Positions 13,085 through 26,400 of a stretch of 64,000 nt of DNA are shown here, in pieces. The translations under genes and the position numbers were made by a program. Origin of the DNA: Gadus chalcogrammus (Eukaryota; Chordata; Actinopteri; Gadiformes; Gadidae); assembly GCF_026213295.1 (NCBI RefSeq), contig NC_079412.1, positions 9,634,954-9,698,953 of the forward strand, in the 5' to 3' direction. Every line of letters starts with the position of its first letter. Position 1 is the stretch's first letter. A model generated the notes under the pieces. The model saw nothing but the letters and a program-made list of their open reading frames with translations. It did no database searches and was not told the origin of the DNA.

Positions 13085-15332
13085 AAAACCAACAGAGGAC
13101 CTACTAAGAAGCTGACTTGACCTGAACATTTTGAAGCAGTCAAACTGTCTGAAAAAGTTTAACCTGAAGATTTACATCTCATTTATTTAAGACAAAATCG
13201 AAACCAAAAGTCAAATCCAATATAAATGATCGTGGATTTCCATATCTGTAACTTCATATAAAACATGTTCCCGTCACATTTGACATCTTAATGCAATTCA
13301 TTAGATTCCCTTCAACTCCCTCCCTGTCTTTATCTGTCACTGCCCCCCTCCCCCTCTGGCCCTTCCTCTCTGAGTGCTCTGTAATAGCGTTACGCGGCAC
13401 TGACCGCCGTGCCCACCCCCGGTGCTTTGTTGGCCCATGAGTACGCCTGCTCTCTGCTACCACAGCAGAACCTCTGCCTCTGTACGGGCCGGGCGCTTGA
13501 GTTCAAAGGTGGCGGCGGAGCCCGCGCGTGTCCCTGAGCAGGGCGACAGACGGCTGGCGAACGCCGGGTTCCCTGCGCCCGTACCCCCCTGAGGAGAGCC
13601 GGCCCCCAGAGTCCTAACAAATCAGACTGCGGGCCTCTGTAGAAATACAATGATCAGAGTCCCCTGTCCTCCACTTCTTCTTGAATAAAGGCTTAGGTCC
13701 GCCCCTAGTCGTGGTTGGTTGAGGGCCCAGACTCTGTGCAGTCCCCCTCTACAGGTTCTGCTTTAACACAGTAGGACTACTGGAACCTTCTCTGCGCTCA
13801 GATACGAGGGCTGAAGGTATCAGCGAGTGAGGAACGGTCCGATCTAACGAGGAGAGATGACTTGCTCCGTCTGCTGTGCTCAGGTGTTGGTCCATCAAGT
13901 GCTTGTGTCATAACAGGGAGGACGGTGCAACCGACAGGGAAAGTGAAGACGACATACCGTGTGTTTGTGTCTCTGGTGTTTTAACGAGAGAGGAGGAGAT
14001 GGGGGCAACGTGGTGTGAGAGAGACCCACAAGTAAAAGACCGAAAAAATAAAAGAATTGGCTCACCGGGACGGAGCCACACAGAAAAATAGGAGACGTAG
14101 AATTACCAGGAAAGAGACGGCGGGAGACGAGACCGCGTCTAATCCGCGCTGACAACAGTCTCCAGACACAGTTTTGAGGTAAACAAAACATATTTGGTAG
14201 GGGGAGACAGGACAGCAACAGAGCAACAATATCTGGGGAAAACAACTTAAAGACACACCGCAGCGTTGCCAATGTCTTATTTGCTTCCATTTTCTCATTG
14301 GAGTACAGAGTGCAGTGAAATCGGAGGGAAAACAGAGAGAGTCGAGGAATGATTGGTGTGCATCTAATAAAATCATATTCATGAACGTTGTGTGATGAGA
14401 GAAATGAGCCGCTGGGATTAAACAGTGTTGTCATCCAGACAAGCTGAACTTTGAGCAGCGTGATAACGGAAGCGGTTTCTAAAGGGAGGAGGACAAGGAG
14501 GATCAGGGAGGCTGTCCCGCTATCAGACAGAAACATTACTCGCTGTCACGCTCGGCCTGCCTTCACCTTTCATGACAGTTCAGTTTATCATCAAAACAGC
14601 ACAGAACAATTCTCCTTTTAGAGAACAGCTCGGTGGCCTACATTTCAAAAAGACTCCCCAAAGAAGAGGAAAAGAAACAGTTGAGAGAGCAGAGAATATC
14701 TAGGAGATGCGGACGGATCCAGGGTTTTTACCAAGACTTGCTCATAAATTGCTTGTTTTCATGTAAATCTATCATCCATATCCATCCTATCATCTCATAA
14801 TTTATAGATGATTTATATATATATATTATTGCATCAGGAGCTCAAGTGAAGAACTGTGATTTGAGAACACCGGAGCCATTGACTACTTAACATCCAGCTG
14901 TCTAAGCGCTGTTGAACATGTCTAAGTAAAAGCTTGTTGTTCCTCTGCTTCTGTCCTTCCAATTTTCCTTTTTATCTAATTTCAGTCCACTCTCAGAGGC
15001 AGCACTAATGAATTGTCTAATCACCGTGATCTGGCCCCTTCACATACTTTGTGAAGCAAATCGATAACGTCTGGCGAAGGGCCAGCAACCCACTTTGACA
15101 GACATTGCTCTCTAATCTATTTTTCTCAGAGAAGTACCGCCGCGCCACCGCCACATTTCTATGTACGATCTTCAGCAAGGTCAGCTGGCAGAGTGAAAAC
15201 AAAGCAAGTCCATGTCAAGCTTGGAGAAAGTCAAGAAAGTTGGACCTCAATGAAAGTCATCTGAAGGAGCGACTCAGGTTATTGGATACGTCGATGCACT
15301 CCAATGATGCTCTTCTTGGGTTATATCCTCAT

Positions 15333-15372
15333 TGTTGAATGCACTTACTGCAAGTCGCTTTGGTTAAAAATA
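15333..15372 (-). mobile_element. teleost interspersed-repeat core, copy 2 (reverse orientation)
   Basis: The minus strand reads CCAAAGCGACTTGCAGTAAG followed by TGCATTCAA, matching the core at 1920-1950 with a few changes. Only the core is recognisable; the copy is truncated. Confidence 0.55.
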
Positions 15373-17416
15373 TTTAAAGCAAGGTATAGCAATGGAGTGG
15401 CTGGGCACACACATATAAATTACAACACAGGAGATATCCTCAACTCGATGGCTTAGCACTACCCCTAAGTGATATATAATAAGGTCACCACGGCCCTGCT
15501 CTCTGGATCGTAGCCATTGGTCTGGGTGCCAAGTTGGGAATTATCCGGAAGCAAGTAAACAAGCTGCTTCCACCACCTAAGGGCTCTAACTTTTTCTTGT
15601 TGCTGTGTGAGTACTACTGATGCAATGTCATCCATGTGATGACTTCACTTTTAAGTGTATGGTGTTTTTAGTGTCCCCAGGGTGGGTGTCACTGAAAAAG
15701 AATTTGAAAAACTAAGTTTGGTCTGTAAGTAGTCGTCTGTAAGTGTGCTGACTCATATCTGCTCCCACATCTGCTCCTCTGAGTGTCATAGCCTGATATT
15801 GGCAAAGGCTAAACACATTAACCTGCACTAGTTCACAAAAGAGCAGCCGGTGGCTGAGGCAGTATTACCCGTAGACTTCACAGACGTCGTTTTGAAAACG
15901 GGGGAAGAATTGGAGTCAATTAAAAACATGCAAAGCAAAAATGCAGCCTTGGTGAGCCGTGTTAAACATGTGATTGTTTGTTAAGCGTGTATTTATGGAG
16001 CCTGGTTCCTTGTTGAGGTGTGCCAAACAACACCTCTATTGCCAAGAATACCCACCGCTCCGGCTGGCTACGGAGTTTCATTGAAGTGGGGAGATGGAAG
16101 TGTACACAGTCGCTTTAATAAATCCAAGGTTACTCTTTTCTTCCTGGTTTTAGCCACACCTTTGATTGGTAGAACGGTTTGAAGTCATAGGATCGCCAAC
16201 CGACACCTCAGGCAAGAGGAAAACGCAAGGCCTTCTCTCGCGCTGTGCCGTTTCCATAGAAGCGGATCAATAGTGGCGACGTAAAAACTGATAAAGAATT
16301 TCTATGAATTTCAAATGATGCCCCTGCAGGGCCTACATTGGCTGCAGACTACACTGGAATATTGATACTCTGGCAGGCCCGCCTCTTGCTACACGCCTCC
16401 CATGCATAACGAGCTCAACATGTTTGAGTTGCTTAACTGCCAAAATGAGATACTTTCTGAATAAATAGTTTATGAATAATAAGGATTATGAAAAAAATAT
16501 ATAATTCACAAGGGCATACTTTCCCATAAAGCTTGGGAAACAGGGGATCCGTATTCTTCTCTTCCTGGCCTAATCGGGAGAGCCCGGGTTTATCCAGGGG
16601 TATTTTCTTGTGGTTTCCCAATCCCGAGGACACCGCTGAGCAGAGACCGCAGCGGCTGAGGCTCTGCCAGGGCTGATGCAGACCAACGGCTCCTGGGATC
16701 CGTGGGACTGATTTCTAAAGTCTTCCTTCCTCTCTGAAGGGGCCTCCTTCTTGTCTGACTCCTCAAACAAGGACGTTATTCCCGGGCCAACGGAAAATAA
16801 CGCTCTCCTCAATGGAATAAACAATAGGTTGCAACGAGCGTCCCGTATACAAACCCAAAGCCCCTGGGCTCTTGGATTCAGCTAGAGGTTAATGAATTGT
16901 AATCATTAAAGACCAATTACAGCATGAGTACAACTACAATTACTGCACCAACTCAAATGCACACACAGCGATCGGATAGAAAAATAATTACAGCAAATCT
17001 AAACATGAATACTGATCCAAATGAATAAATCAGCATATTTGATTCAGTCTTCTAGGATTTGGCTACATTTACATCCACGTGTACAACAGTGTACATGTCC
17101 TAAATCCTACGCTGGTTGAGTTAAGCCAGCGTTTGCAAAATCCCCCTGTAGCAAGAATGTAGGCACTCGTACAAACATATTTTCTTCCTGGTTGTTGATT
17201 GCTAATAAAATAAACCCACTTCCTTCCAGACACAGAAAGGGAAGGAGCCGTGAGTTATGGTGGATGAAAAAAAATGGAGTAGGTGACATCGATAGAAGCA
17301 ATAAGAGACCCACCGAGAGCTGTTTGAAGGAGATTAATGAGATCACGGTGGGGTAGGTAGTGTCATGGTAATACTGAGCTGCAGACTGAGCAAAGACAGA
17401 AGGAAACAGACGGAAG

Positions 17417-17475
17417 AATGAGAGAGTGAGAGAGAGAGAGTGAGAGAGAGAGAGAGAAGGGAGAGAAAAAGAAAG
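17417..17475. repeat. imperfect GA repeat
   Basis: GAGA with GTGAGA interruptions. Confidence 0.8.
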
Positions 17476-19123
17476 AGGATAGAACAGGAGAAGGAGTCGT
17501 GCACTGTGGCCAGTCCACTGTCCCACCAATAAAAGAGAGCGAGTGAGAGCGAGAGAGGCAGTAAATCAGAGAGAGAGGAAGGGTAGATATGAAAGTAGGA
17601 TGAATGGCGCCGAGGGGGGCTCTTTGTCTTCCCCTGGCCTTTAAACAGTGAAGTGTTTAGTGTGTTACGCCCGGGCCAGGTCTGCCAGATAGAGACGACG
17701 CTCCTTTGAGGACGGCCATGAAAGATGTGGCCCTGTGCCTGGGGCCACTGCACCTCTTACGGGCCCCCGAGGTTGAGGAGCCGATGGGAGAGATAGCGCC
17801 AGGGGCCACGACTCGCATGGACCCCCGAACAGTCCATTACACAAACATAATTAAACGTCCAGTCATCCGCTACCGTTCGCTAATGCTAGCTAACCACATA
17901 CACACACAAAAATGAACACACGGCATGTGCTAAAAAACGCAGAACAAAAGAACCCCACTAAAACGCCCAAGACTTACAAATCACCAAAATATCTTTTTAC
18001 GAACTACTTCCTTTATGAACCCCCTCAGAAACATGACACACCCGTTTGTATGTGGCGTTGCTTCCGCTCCGTTGTGCTATTCGCCTCCACTAAGAAGCTT
18101 AGCAGATGGCAGTAGCGCGGCCAGCTTTACTTGCTAATAGTTTCTACAGATGGGCCGAGTCCCAACGCTGCGGCTCCACTGAAGTTTCCTCAAGGGGTGT
18201 CGAGCGCTTTTGATGATCAGACTCCACAGAGACGGGCTTTGTAACGAGGGTTCACAGTGGTATAAGATAAGATAATGGTGGCCGGTCATCCTCGATTGCG
18301 GTACAGTTTAGGGAGTGGTCCACTCGCTGTGCCTCTAATGGTTTTCATGCCGGTTGTTTTCCTACGGTCCAGGTGGACACAGACAGAAAGTTACTTTTGA
18401 TGGGATTTCTTGCAATGGTACAATGAATACTTGGTGGTGATTCTGAACGTTGTGTTCTCTTGCTTCTGTTGGCTACTTGTTGACTACTACTGCATTACCC
18501 GGTTTCTTATCTTTCCATACATTCCAGAAGCTGATATCAGTGGGACCAAACGGATATGAAATACTTTGTGTAACATTGGGTGTTAATCTGGACAAACATG
18601 TCAAAGAACACCCCAAACAATGGCTGTCATTACCTGGATGAATTCAACATTTGCTAACCTTCTGTAATCACGCTTTTTCAGCTGGACTGTAATGAGTTTG
18701 AGCGAGGAACAGGTAAATATTACTTGGATGAAAAAAAAAACAGTGAATGATTTAGAAAAGGGACGCAATTATCTGTCGAATTTTGTGCATGTTCAAGCTC
18801 AAGGTTAATGGAATGCACGCATGGAACTGGAGATGCAAAAGTCTTTATTTTGTTATATATTCTATAATGATTTGCTGCTAAGCAATTTAGCAAAACGTGG
18901 GAGACTGAAGTGGAGGCGATTTAACAAGACAACAGGTGTCCGTGTGTCCATGTGTGACCATGTGTGACCGTGCACCAGTGTGTCTGTCAATGTAGAACAG
19001 GTGATGAGTCCCCCCCACCCCCCTTATAGGAAACAGTATCCCTCGGGACAATCGGCCACGCTTCCGTTTAACTGTTGCCATGGGCCTCAGCTGTTGCTAA
19101 GGACATCATCCCCAAAGCTCAAG

Positions 19124-19350
19124 CTCTTTCTTTAACTGTCTGTCTATCTATTTCTCTGTCTGTCCGTCTTCCTGTAGGTTGGTCTGTCTGTCTGTAAATT
19201 GGTCTGTCTATCTGTAGGTTGGTCTGTCTGTCTGTAAATTGGTCTGTCTGTCTGTGTGCAGGTCCGTCTGTCTGTCTGTCTGTCTGACTGTCTGTCTGTC
19301 TGTCTGTCTGTAGGTCTATCTGTCTGTTTTTCTGTATGCAGGTCTGTCTG
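19124..19350. repeat. (TCTG)n with 20-bp higher-order units
   Basis: TCTG tetranucleotides occur throughout. From 19174 the order is GTAGGTTGGTCTGTCTGTCT alternating with GTAAATTGGTCTGTCTATCT, about 20 bp each and four copies. The minus-strand frame (TDRQTDRQ) is low complexity. Confidence 0.85.
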
Positions 19351-19549
19351 TCCGTTTTTACAGAGCCATTGTGCTCTCCCTGCCCGTACCTAGTGTTTTT
19401 CAATCTTGCTCTCTTTGTGCGTTTTGGACTCATTTTTCTTCTACCCCCACACGGCTGAGGTGAAAGTCCATCAGCCCAGAAAACGGCCACATCACAAGCT
19501 GTAAACTAAACAGGTCAGAGAGGACAGTTGGTATCATCTGTCAGCTGAC

Positions 19550-19578
19550 GGGGGGGGGGGGGGGGGGGGGGGGGGGGG
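19550..19578. repeat. poly-G run (G29)
   Basis: Twenty-nine G in a row, the longest homopolymer in the window. Confidence 0.9.
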
Positions 19579-19658
19579 AGGCAGCAGGTGAGTGCCTTCT
19601 GGCCTGACAGACCCGACAGCCCCTTTGAAAAGATTCACTCTATGGGGGGAAGCAATCT

Positions 19659-19708
19659 GCACACACACACACACACTCACACACACATACACACACATAC
19701 ACACATAC
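19659..19708. repeat. (CA)n microsatellite
   Basis: CA with CTCA and TACA interruptions; a second CA run is at 19786-19815. Confidence 0.9.
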
Positions 19709-19782
19709 TTCCAGTCCATATCACTACATGGCACAGAGACACTTTCGCTTTAATCCCCCATCACTACACAGACACAGAGCCT

Positions 19783-19816
<34 letters not shown>

Positions 19817-20364
19817 CACGCTGGTAAAAGACGATAGCCGCTTCTGCACCGGGGGCCACGGAGCAGCAGCCGGCATAAACAAACCTTTTAAGTTGTCGGC
19901 GCCCAAGGTGTAGTGGTCAGCTGCTACCTGGGACCGAGCTGTGAGCGAAACGCGCACGTGGCGTGGAACCCGGGCCCGGTTCATGGTCAGTGACCAGGTG
20001 AATTAACGACGTTCGCGGTAAACTATTCCATGGGTTGTGGAATAATTAAAAGTGTGGTCAGGCGGCCACGGGCATAGACACACCTGAACCCTGCTCTTCA
20101 AGTTCCCCCTCTTCAGCTGCCAGAGGGGGCGACAACCGAAGCAAAGGCGGATTAGCGAGCAGAGCATGATGAGGAGGAAGGCATTAGTAACTAGCATGTA
20201 CCACATCAACGCTGAACCGAAGGGGGCTCAAGGGTAAACGCTCATCTGTCGTTCTGAGCCCTGTTCACGGTTCAGGGAGGGCGCCTGACACACAAACATT
20301 GACAACAAAAACTGCGTTCAGTACCCTTGGGAACCTTGATCTGCTCATAGAGCGGCCTTCTCAT

Positions 20365-20843
20365 CTTCCTAATAAGTTCAAAATCAACCTCAAAATCTAG
20401 TTCAAAATCGTTCTCATCACCTACAAGGCCCTCAACAGCCTAGCCCCCCCCCTACCTTTCCGACCTCCTCCATCAGCACGCCCCCTCCCGATTCCTCAGG
20501 TCTATCTCTGCCAACCTGCTACAAGTCCCCGGACTAAGCTCCGGACTTGGGGTGATCGGGCCTTCTCAGTTGCTGCCCCCACCCTTTGGAATTCACTCCC
20601 CTCCCACATCAAAGTCTCTCCAACCCTCTCTTCTTTCAAATCTGCACTCAAAACATACCTCTTTACACTAGCCTTCCCCACCTAACTCCCACCTTATTCT
20701 TCATGTTTAAACTCTGTTTTTCTTTTAATCCTAGTCTGTCTTAATCTATGTCTGTTACATAGTTTAGATAGGGCAATATGTAAAGCGTCTTAGATAACCA
20801 TATTAAGCGCTATATAAATTTCATTTATTATTATTATTATTAT
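20365..20843 (+). mobile_element. 3' end of an L2-type LINE (5'-truncated, decayed)
   Basis: The plus strand encodes, in three frames, the C-terminal tail of an L2-family reverse-transcriptase polyprotein: FKIVLITYKALNS (from 20401), then YLSDLLHQHAPSRFLRS, then TWGDRAFSVAAPTLWNSLPS and a tail ending TYLFTLAFPT-stop. Two frameshifts (in the C run near 20446 and near 20540) break it. It is followed by a 3' UTR with the GCGCTATATAAAT motif and an ATT/TTA repeat tail, typical of L2. It is 5'-truncated, as most LINE insertions are, and cannot move on its own. Confidence 0.85.
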
Positions 20844-20844
20844 T
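20825..20844 (+). repeat. (TTA)n tail of the L2 element
   Basis: About six TTA units directly follow the L2 3' UTR. L2-clade elements end in short microsatellite tails rather than poly(A). Confidence 0.8.
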
Positions 20845-21659
20845 CCTACAATCTCTTTCTGTTTGTACAGTGTATCACCTTTTTCCAATACTAACTTTTT
20901 CAAAAGAAGTGCCAGTTTTAATTCACATTAAAGGCCAGAGGTTTGAATGCAGACTTTCTCTGCAATGTTGCTGGAGTTCTTTCATGAATCCACACAGACG
21001 GGGGGGCTACCCCTGCCTTCATAAAGAGAGGGCGGTCCACATGGGAATGGCTCACGGTAGTCCCTGGTTCAACACTGTTAACCCGGGCAGCTCTGAGAGT
21101 AAGAGAACCCAGATGGAGGACGTTCATCCCCACTGTTGGCAGATTCATTCTGATTACCAGGGGCCACAGGTTGCCTCAGCTGCTCCCTCGTTGGTCTCCA
21201 CCTCCCCCACCACACCAGTGATCTCTCTTAATTGGCAATTTTACATGTGAAGCCGTGTCTCCCATCTCAGGCGAACATCAAATGTTAATGCTCAATGCCC
21301 TTGCCACTTCCCCACCGATTGCTGCACTTGTCTGCGCTCAGCAAGAAAAAGCCCAACCCACACACAGTCAATTTCCAATTAAGATGATGCAATACCAGCA
21401 TACATTGCATTGGTTGATCTTCTTCCGTTATCTGACCCCCAGGGCCCTCGAGCTGCCTCACAGTCTACCGGTGCGTGGCTTAATGATGTGCATGATGGAG
21501 AGGCGTGTAGAAACACAGCCCCCCCAACCGAAGCAGGACATTGACTTAAGAAACAAGGAGGTGTCTCCCTTGAGTGTCAAGCCTGACCTCAGACCTACAT
21601 GCTCCTGTTATTTGTCTTCTTCTGCGACTCCCGAAAAAGATTTGGTTCAGTGTATGGTG

Positions 21660-21778
21660 GCAGCGTGTCGTTGTGTGTGCGTACGTGAGTGAGTGGTTGC
21701 TTGCGTGTGTGTTTGTGCGTGCGTGCCCGCGTCGTGCGAGCGTGCGTGTATGTGTGTGCGTGGGTGTGCGTGTGTGTA
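21660..21778. repeat. degenerate TG/CG repeat
   Basis: TG with many GCGTG units. Confidence 0.75.
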
Positions 21779-22549
21779 GACCCGGACTATCGATTGGCCC
21801 CTAGCAGTTTTCTGCTGAGGTGAACATCCACTCTCTGCCACAATCAATCACTCTCTCCGGGGTGCCACCCAGCAGCCGACCAGGTATTTCTCAGACACGG
21901 CAGATGCCACAGGGACCTTAGGCGGCAGCTGGTACACATTACACTACGGTGGATGGGGGAGGCCGGCTGCACACATCCTACATTGAGATTTTTTGCTGTA
22001 AACGAGGAGGGGGGATGTAAAGAGTTAAACGGCAGGCAGATTTGCCGGTTCGTCTAATGGTTTGAACAACGAGATCCCACCGTATGACACCCGACGCGTA
22101 CCTCTATCACAGCGTGGGCCCCGCCAACGTGTGAACATCACAAGTCTAATGTGACTGATTGCCTTTGCTGGAGTTTTTCACACGACACTGGGAATTTGCC
22201 CCACCCCCACTCGTATGTGTGACTACCCTACCCTCCTCATCCCCCCCGTTCCTCAGCCAATCGGCTGCCAGGAGGCCTCCGCCAGGGGCACTGGTACCCG
22301 GCACCGCCTGCTGCTCCACCCTGCCCCGGCTAAAGCAGGTGGAGCGCCGACAAACAGCAGTCAGCAGGAGGAGGAGGTGGGGGAGGGGGAGGGCCTTGAT
22401 TCAGGAGGTGGAAGATGGTGGAGGCGAAGGGGGGGGGGGGGGGTCAGGGCTGAGGTACCACAGCCCCTCTTTGGGATGGGAGCCAATCCAATTACAGCCA
22501 GCGGTGCAGGCCCCGTTTCACCGGCGGCACTCAATTCACATTTCAGCAT

Positions 22550-22581
22550 CTTCTCCCTCCCTCCCTCCCTCCCTCCCTCCC
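22550..22581. repeat. (TCCC)n microsatellite
   Basis: About seven CTCC units followed by a C run. Confidence 0.85.
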
Positions 22582-22903
22582 CCCACAACCCTGGTTTGTT
22601 TTTGACTCGCTCTCCGTTCAACCCTCCCCCTTGCCGTTCCCGCCCTGTCCCTCTGGGCAGCCAGGTGGAGGTACGGTGTCGCCAGCCAGGCCCCCACCAG
22701 CGGTTCTCCCCCACATCCCGGCCCTCTCTTCCTCCTTTATCGGCGGCCCCCCCTCCTACGCCCACCCTGGCTAACAGTCAACCAGCGCTCTCCCAGGACG
22801 GGTCTTATCACTCCCCAGCAGGGAGACACGGAGGAGCCAGAGGGAACCTTTCCTCCTGGCCCCCCAGGGGGTGTGCAGTTCAACCATCTCCCACATGCAC
22901 ACG

Positions 22904-22904
22904 T

Positions 22905-22950
<46 letters not shown>
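22904..22950. repeat. (CA)n microsatellite
   Basis: About 45 bp of CA. Confidence 0.9.
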
Positions 22951-22951
<1 letters not shown>

Positions 22952-24629
22952 CTGCAAAGACAGCGGCTGCTGTAACCTCATTTCCCTGCCATTGTCATGA
23001 ATAGATCTGCTCTAACGGCTGAGCGTCCCCTCCCGGGTCCTCCCCTGTCGCCGGGCTGGTCGACGGACCGTGGCGCCTCCCCCTGCTCCGGGTGCCATGC
23101 TGATATCCTGGTTAATCCCTCCCCCCACATTAACTGTTACTGTGGTTACAGTCACACCCTGTGAAGACACGGCCGACGGAGGCGGCCCAGGCACCGCTTT
23201 GCATATCAGTTCCACTGGGAGGTGGAGGAGGCGGGAGACGGGGGCAGAGGATGGGAGGGAGGGGTGCAGTGGGGGGGTGGGGGGGGGGGGGGAGGAGGAG
23301 GGATGGGTGGGAGGGGGGAGGGTTAAGGAGACCAGGGTAGAACATGAGACAGAAACAGCAGAGCGGGAAGGTTTGGCTGTCCCTCGGTAATGAAACTATG
23401 TAAGGGAAGAGGCAGGATGAATGATCAAACAGCACACTACACTGGTGGCTCTCCGTGAAGCCCTAGCCAGAGTGAGCTTTGGATTTACAGAGCTGTGAGT
23501 AAATAAATGAGCGCCAGTGAAATAAACCCAGCGTCGTATCATATGTCGCCCGCCGAAACAGCTACCAAAATACGAGGCTTTTTTTCCTGTTATCTTGCTC
23601 TTTTCGCTGCCTCCTCTCCTCACTTTCCCTGCGCTGCAGCTGTTGTCAGTGCATGGGGTGATGCATTTGGCAGTTATGGCCCATGTGACAGAAACACACA
23701 AGCGCACACACACACGCACACGCACACACTCATGCTGTCACTCAAAATCTGGCAAGTCCCGACGGAGCGGGACTGCTGACAAATCCTTCAAACAGCTGTC
23801 TTAACTGCACTGCAGCTAGAACACTCCACAGCCAATCACAGGGCTCCCCTGTGTTCCCGCATCCACGCTGTACTGAGGACATTGACCATATCATCTTCAG
23901 CTGTTGGTTGGATGGGGGCGGGGCTGGGGGGGGGGGGGGGTGTAAGTGCCAAAACAGCTCAATAGCTCTCTAAAATTAACTAGGAAGAACCAAGGGAATA
24001 ACTCATTGCCAAATTGCACATCCACCCCCCCCCCCCCCGCTGGAATCACAAGCTCAGTGAATAGCTTTCACTTTGCCACACCATTCAACCGCTCCCAGTG
24101 AGTTATCGCAGACCAATGGCTTGTTTCTTCTGAACGGGGCTGAGAAATCTGTCTTTGTTAAGCGGCGAGCAGCCCGCTTAACCCTGCGTGGCGTTTGTGT
24201 TCTCCTACAGAGACCCAGAGGTTTAGATGGGCGGGCCTTCTCGCTTGACTCTCAGTGGGCTACCAGTAAAATGGTACCTATTAAAATTAATGGGCCAGCC
24301 GAGTGATTCCGCACTGATATACCATAGCTCACTCCAACAAGGAGCGGGGAAAGCCACTGCAGGGAAAGCCAGCTCACTAGCTGGCTAGCCAGGGACACAT
24401 TAATAGTAGCCAGTAAATATGGCGGAGAATACATTAACTTTTTCTTCTGCTTAATACCAATGCGTCATCTGCATTAGAATACTTCACACCTTGTCCTGTC
24501 ACTTTAAACTACTTTGCCACTGCTGCTCCTAGCGTTGGTGCCACTATATGAGCAAGGTTAAGGGCAGCGGAGACACAAACCAAAAAGTGCTGGCCTAGCG
24601 AAACATTATTTTCGTCGCCCATTACTGAC

Positions 24630-24812
24630 CTTCTTCAGTCGTCCACTCTTGGTGCCCACAAAGGCCACGCAGTAGCCGTTGTAGACGTAGGCGGTGACGG
24701 AGGTCATGCGGTCGCGGGACTCGGTGTACAGCGTGTGTCCGGTGACCAGCTGGGAGCCGCCCAGCGGCTGGTTGATGTCCAGCCCGCAGAAGGAGTCGTC
24801 GATGGGCACCGG
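24630..24812 (-). CDS. plxna2: plexin-A2, second coding exon (C-terminal part of the sema domain)
   Basis: This exon encodes residues 404-464, starting [20 protein letters not shown] and ending GTKSGRLKK. It continues exactly from the A codon that closes the previous exon, giving the family sequence KAPVPIDD across the junction. The acceptor is a pyrimidine stretch ending CCCTCCAG (24813-24820) and the donor is AAG|GTCAGT (intron from 24629 down). Both borders are phase 0 and the exon is 183 nt, so skipping it would keep the frame but remove 61 residues of the sema beta-propeller. The motif [26 protein letters not shown] is the A2/A4 type, and the [10 protein letters not shown] block is shared with PLXNA2. 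The remaining domains of the roughly 1,890-residue protein are not in this window. Confidence 0.95.
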
Positions 24813-25389
24813 CTGGAGGGAGGGGGCAGAGTGACAAACAGTAGAGGTTGTTGAGAGAGCGAAGGAACCAAGGATAAAATAACACCACAGGAGAACAAGC
24901 AAGGAAACTAAACTGACGGCTCTAAAAATAGAACAGGATTAGAGAAAGAATTATCATTAAAAAAGATGAGAAAGATTTGGAGGCTGAACTGTACCAGACA
25001 AGGCGTTATAAAGGGACTGGGGCTGCAATCTAGCCAATTATTCTAATTTGTATTATATAACAATTATCGTTTTGTTTATTTAACGTCATACCAGGCTGCA
25101 AATGCCCTGCCTGAGTTAGCAGAACCTAATGTCTTGCATTTGTGCCTACTTTGTACATTGGACACGTGATGAACAGGATGATTCATCGATCAGACAAGGG
25201 GGGACTTGGCACGGAAACACATGAACATATAGATGTAGAAGAGCGATATGTGCATACAGCAGCCCCTAGAGCAGACAGAAGAGCCAATGTCTCGGGAAGA
25301 TGGAAGATTTGAGCGAGACGAAGCCAGAGGCGTGTCAGAGCAGACAACCCAGTAGGAGGATGATGGGGACATGGGCAGGCAGAACACAG

Positions 25390-25408
25390 GGGTAGGAGGG
25401 GAGGGAGA

Positions 25409-25464
<56 letters not shown>

Positions 25465-25860
25465 CAGAGAGAGAGAGGGAGAGAGAGAGAGAGCGATAGA
25501 AGGATGGAGGACGATAGATAGAGAGATATACTGTATATCGAGAGAGAATGAGATAGAGGGAGAGAGATTTATAGAGATAGAGATTAGATATGGAGGGGGT
25601 AGATATAGAGAGAGATGGAGAGACAGAGAGAGAGACCGGGATAGAGGGAAAGAGGGATGGCAGTAAATATATATATATAGGGAGCGAGGGAGAAAGAGGA
25701 ATAGAGAGATAAACAGAGATAGAGGCGAGTAGGAATAGAGAGAGAAAGAAACAGAAAAGGGATAGAGGGAGTAGATAGACAGGGAGTCCCAGAGAACGAG
25801 AGGTAAAGAGAGTCAGAGAGAGATGGAAGGAAAGAGAGGAAGTGTGTGTGAGTGGCAAGA
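25390..25860. repeat. polypurine region with (GA)n core in intron 2
   Basis: (GA)n at 25396-25498, then about 350 bp of purine-rich DNA with GATA-type units. In the plxna2 transcript it is a long polypyrimidine stretch 0.6-1.0 kb upstream of the exon 3 acceptor. Confidence 0.85.
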
Positions 25861-26343
25861 AGGGGAAATGGTCAAACAGGGTGACAGGGGTAGGGGCGGG
25901 GGATTGGGATGAGCTGAGAGTAGAGGGCGGAGGGTAGGGGTGGTGTAGAGAGCCTTCTCGGCTCCATGCTGCAGAAGCGTGTGAGCGTAGCCCCAGAGGG
26001 AGCCCCACCTGGCTCATTACACTGGCCTATCATCACCGACCTGCAGGAGGTCACACGCCGCATGATAACTAGGCACGCACACAGACACACACCCACACAC
26101 ACACACACCTGGATAATGGTGTGAGGGCTGCTGACGTCTAAATTGTAGGTATGTGTTAATCTGTTTGCATTGAATGAAGAACCCTCAGGAGGTAAAAATG
26201 GAAAAATACGAAGTAAAAAAGAAAAAGACATATTATGCTGTTATGTATGATCACACTGTAATTGCTATCCTGAGTCTGAAATTCAGTGAGGACATACATG
26301 TTAAGACACGGTGAGGAGGAGAAAGATGGGATTATGTGGAAGA

Positions 26344-26400
26344 TCGAGGAGGATAAGGAGGAGGAGGAGGAGGAGGAGGAGGAGGAGGAGGAGGAGGATG
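26344..26400. repeat. (GAG)n microsatellite
   Basis: About 14 GAG units; the reverse strand reads poly-serine or poly-leucine depending on frame, without coding support. Confidence 0.9.

Noticed and set aside
13895..14536. 213-aa minus-strand open frame with hydrophobic stretches
   Set aside because: Leucine/serine-rich from purine-rich DNA on the other strand; no family match and no start or splice support.
22159..23000. Open frames of 148 and 261 aa
   Set aside because: They are GC-rich, cross C/G runs and a CA microsatellite, and have no recognisable domain.
25190..26017. 275-aa minus-strand open frame rich in SLSL and SIPLSP
   Set aside because: It is a translation of the polypurine region in intron 2.
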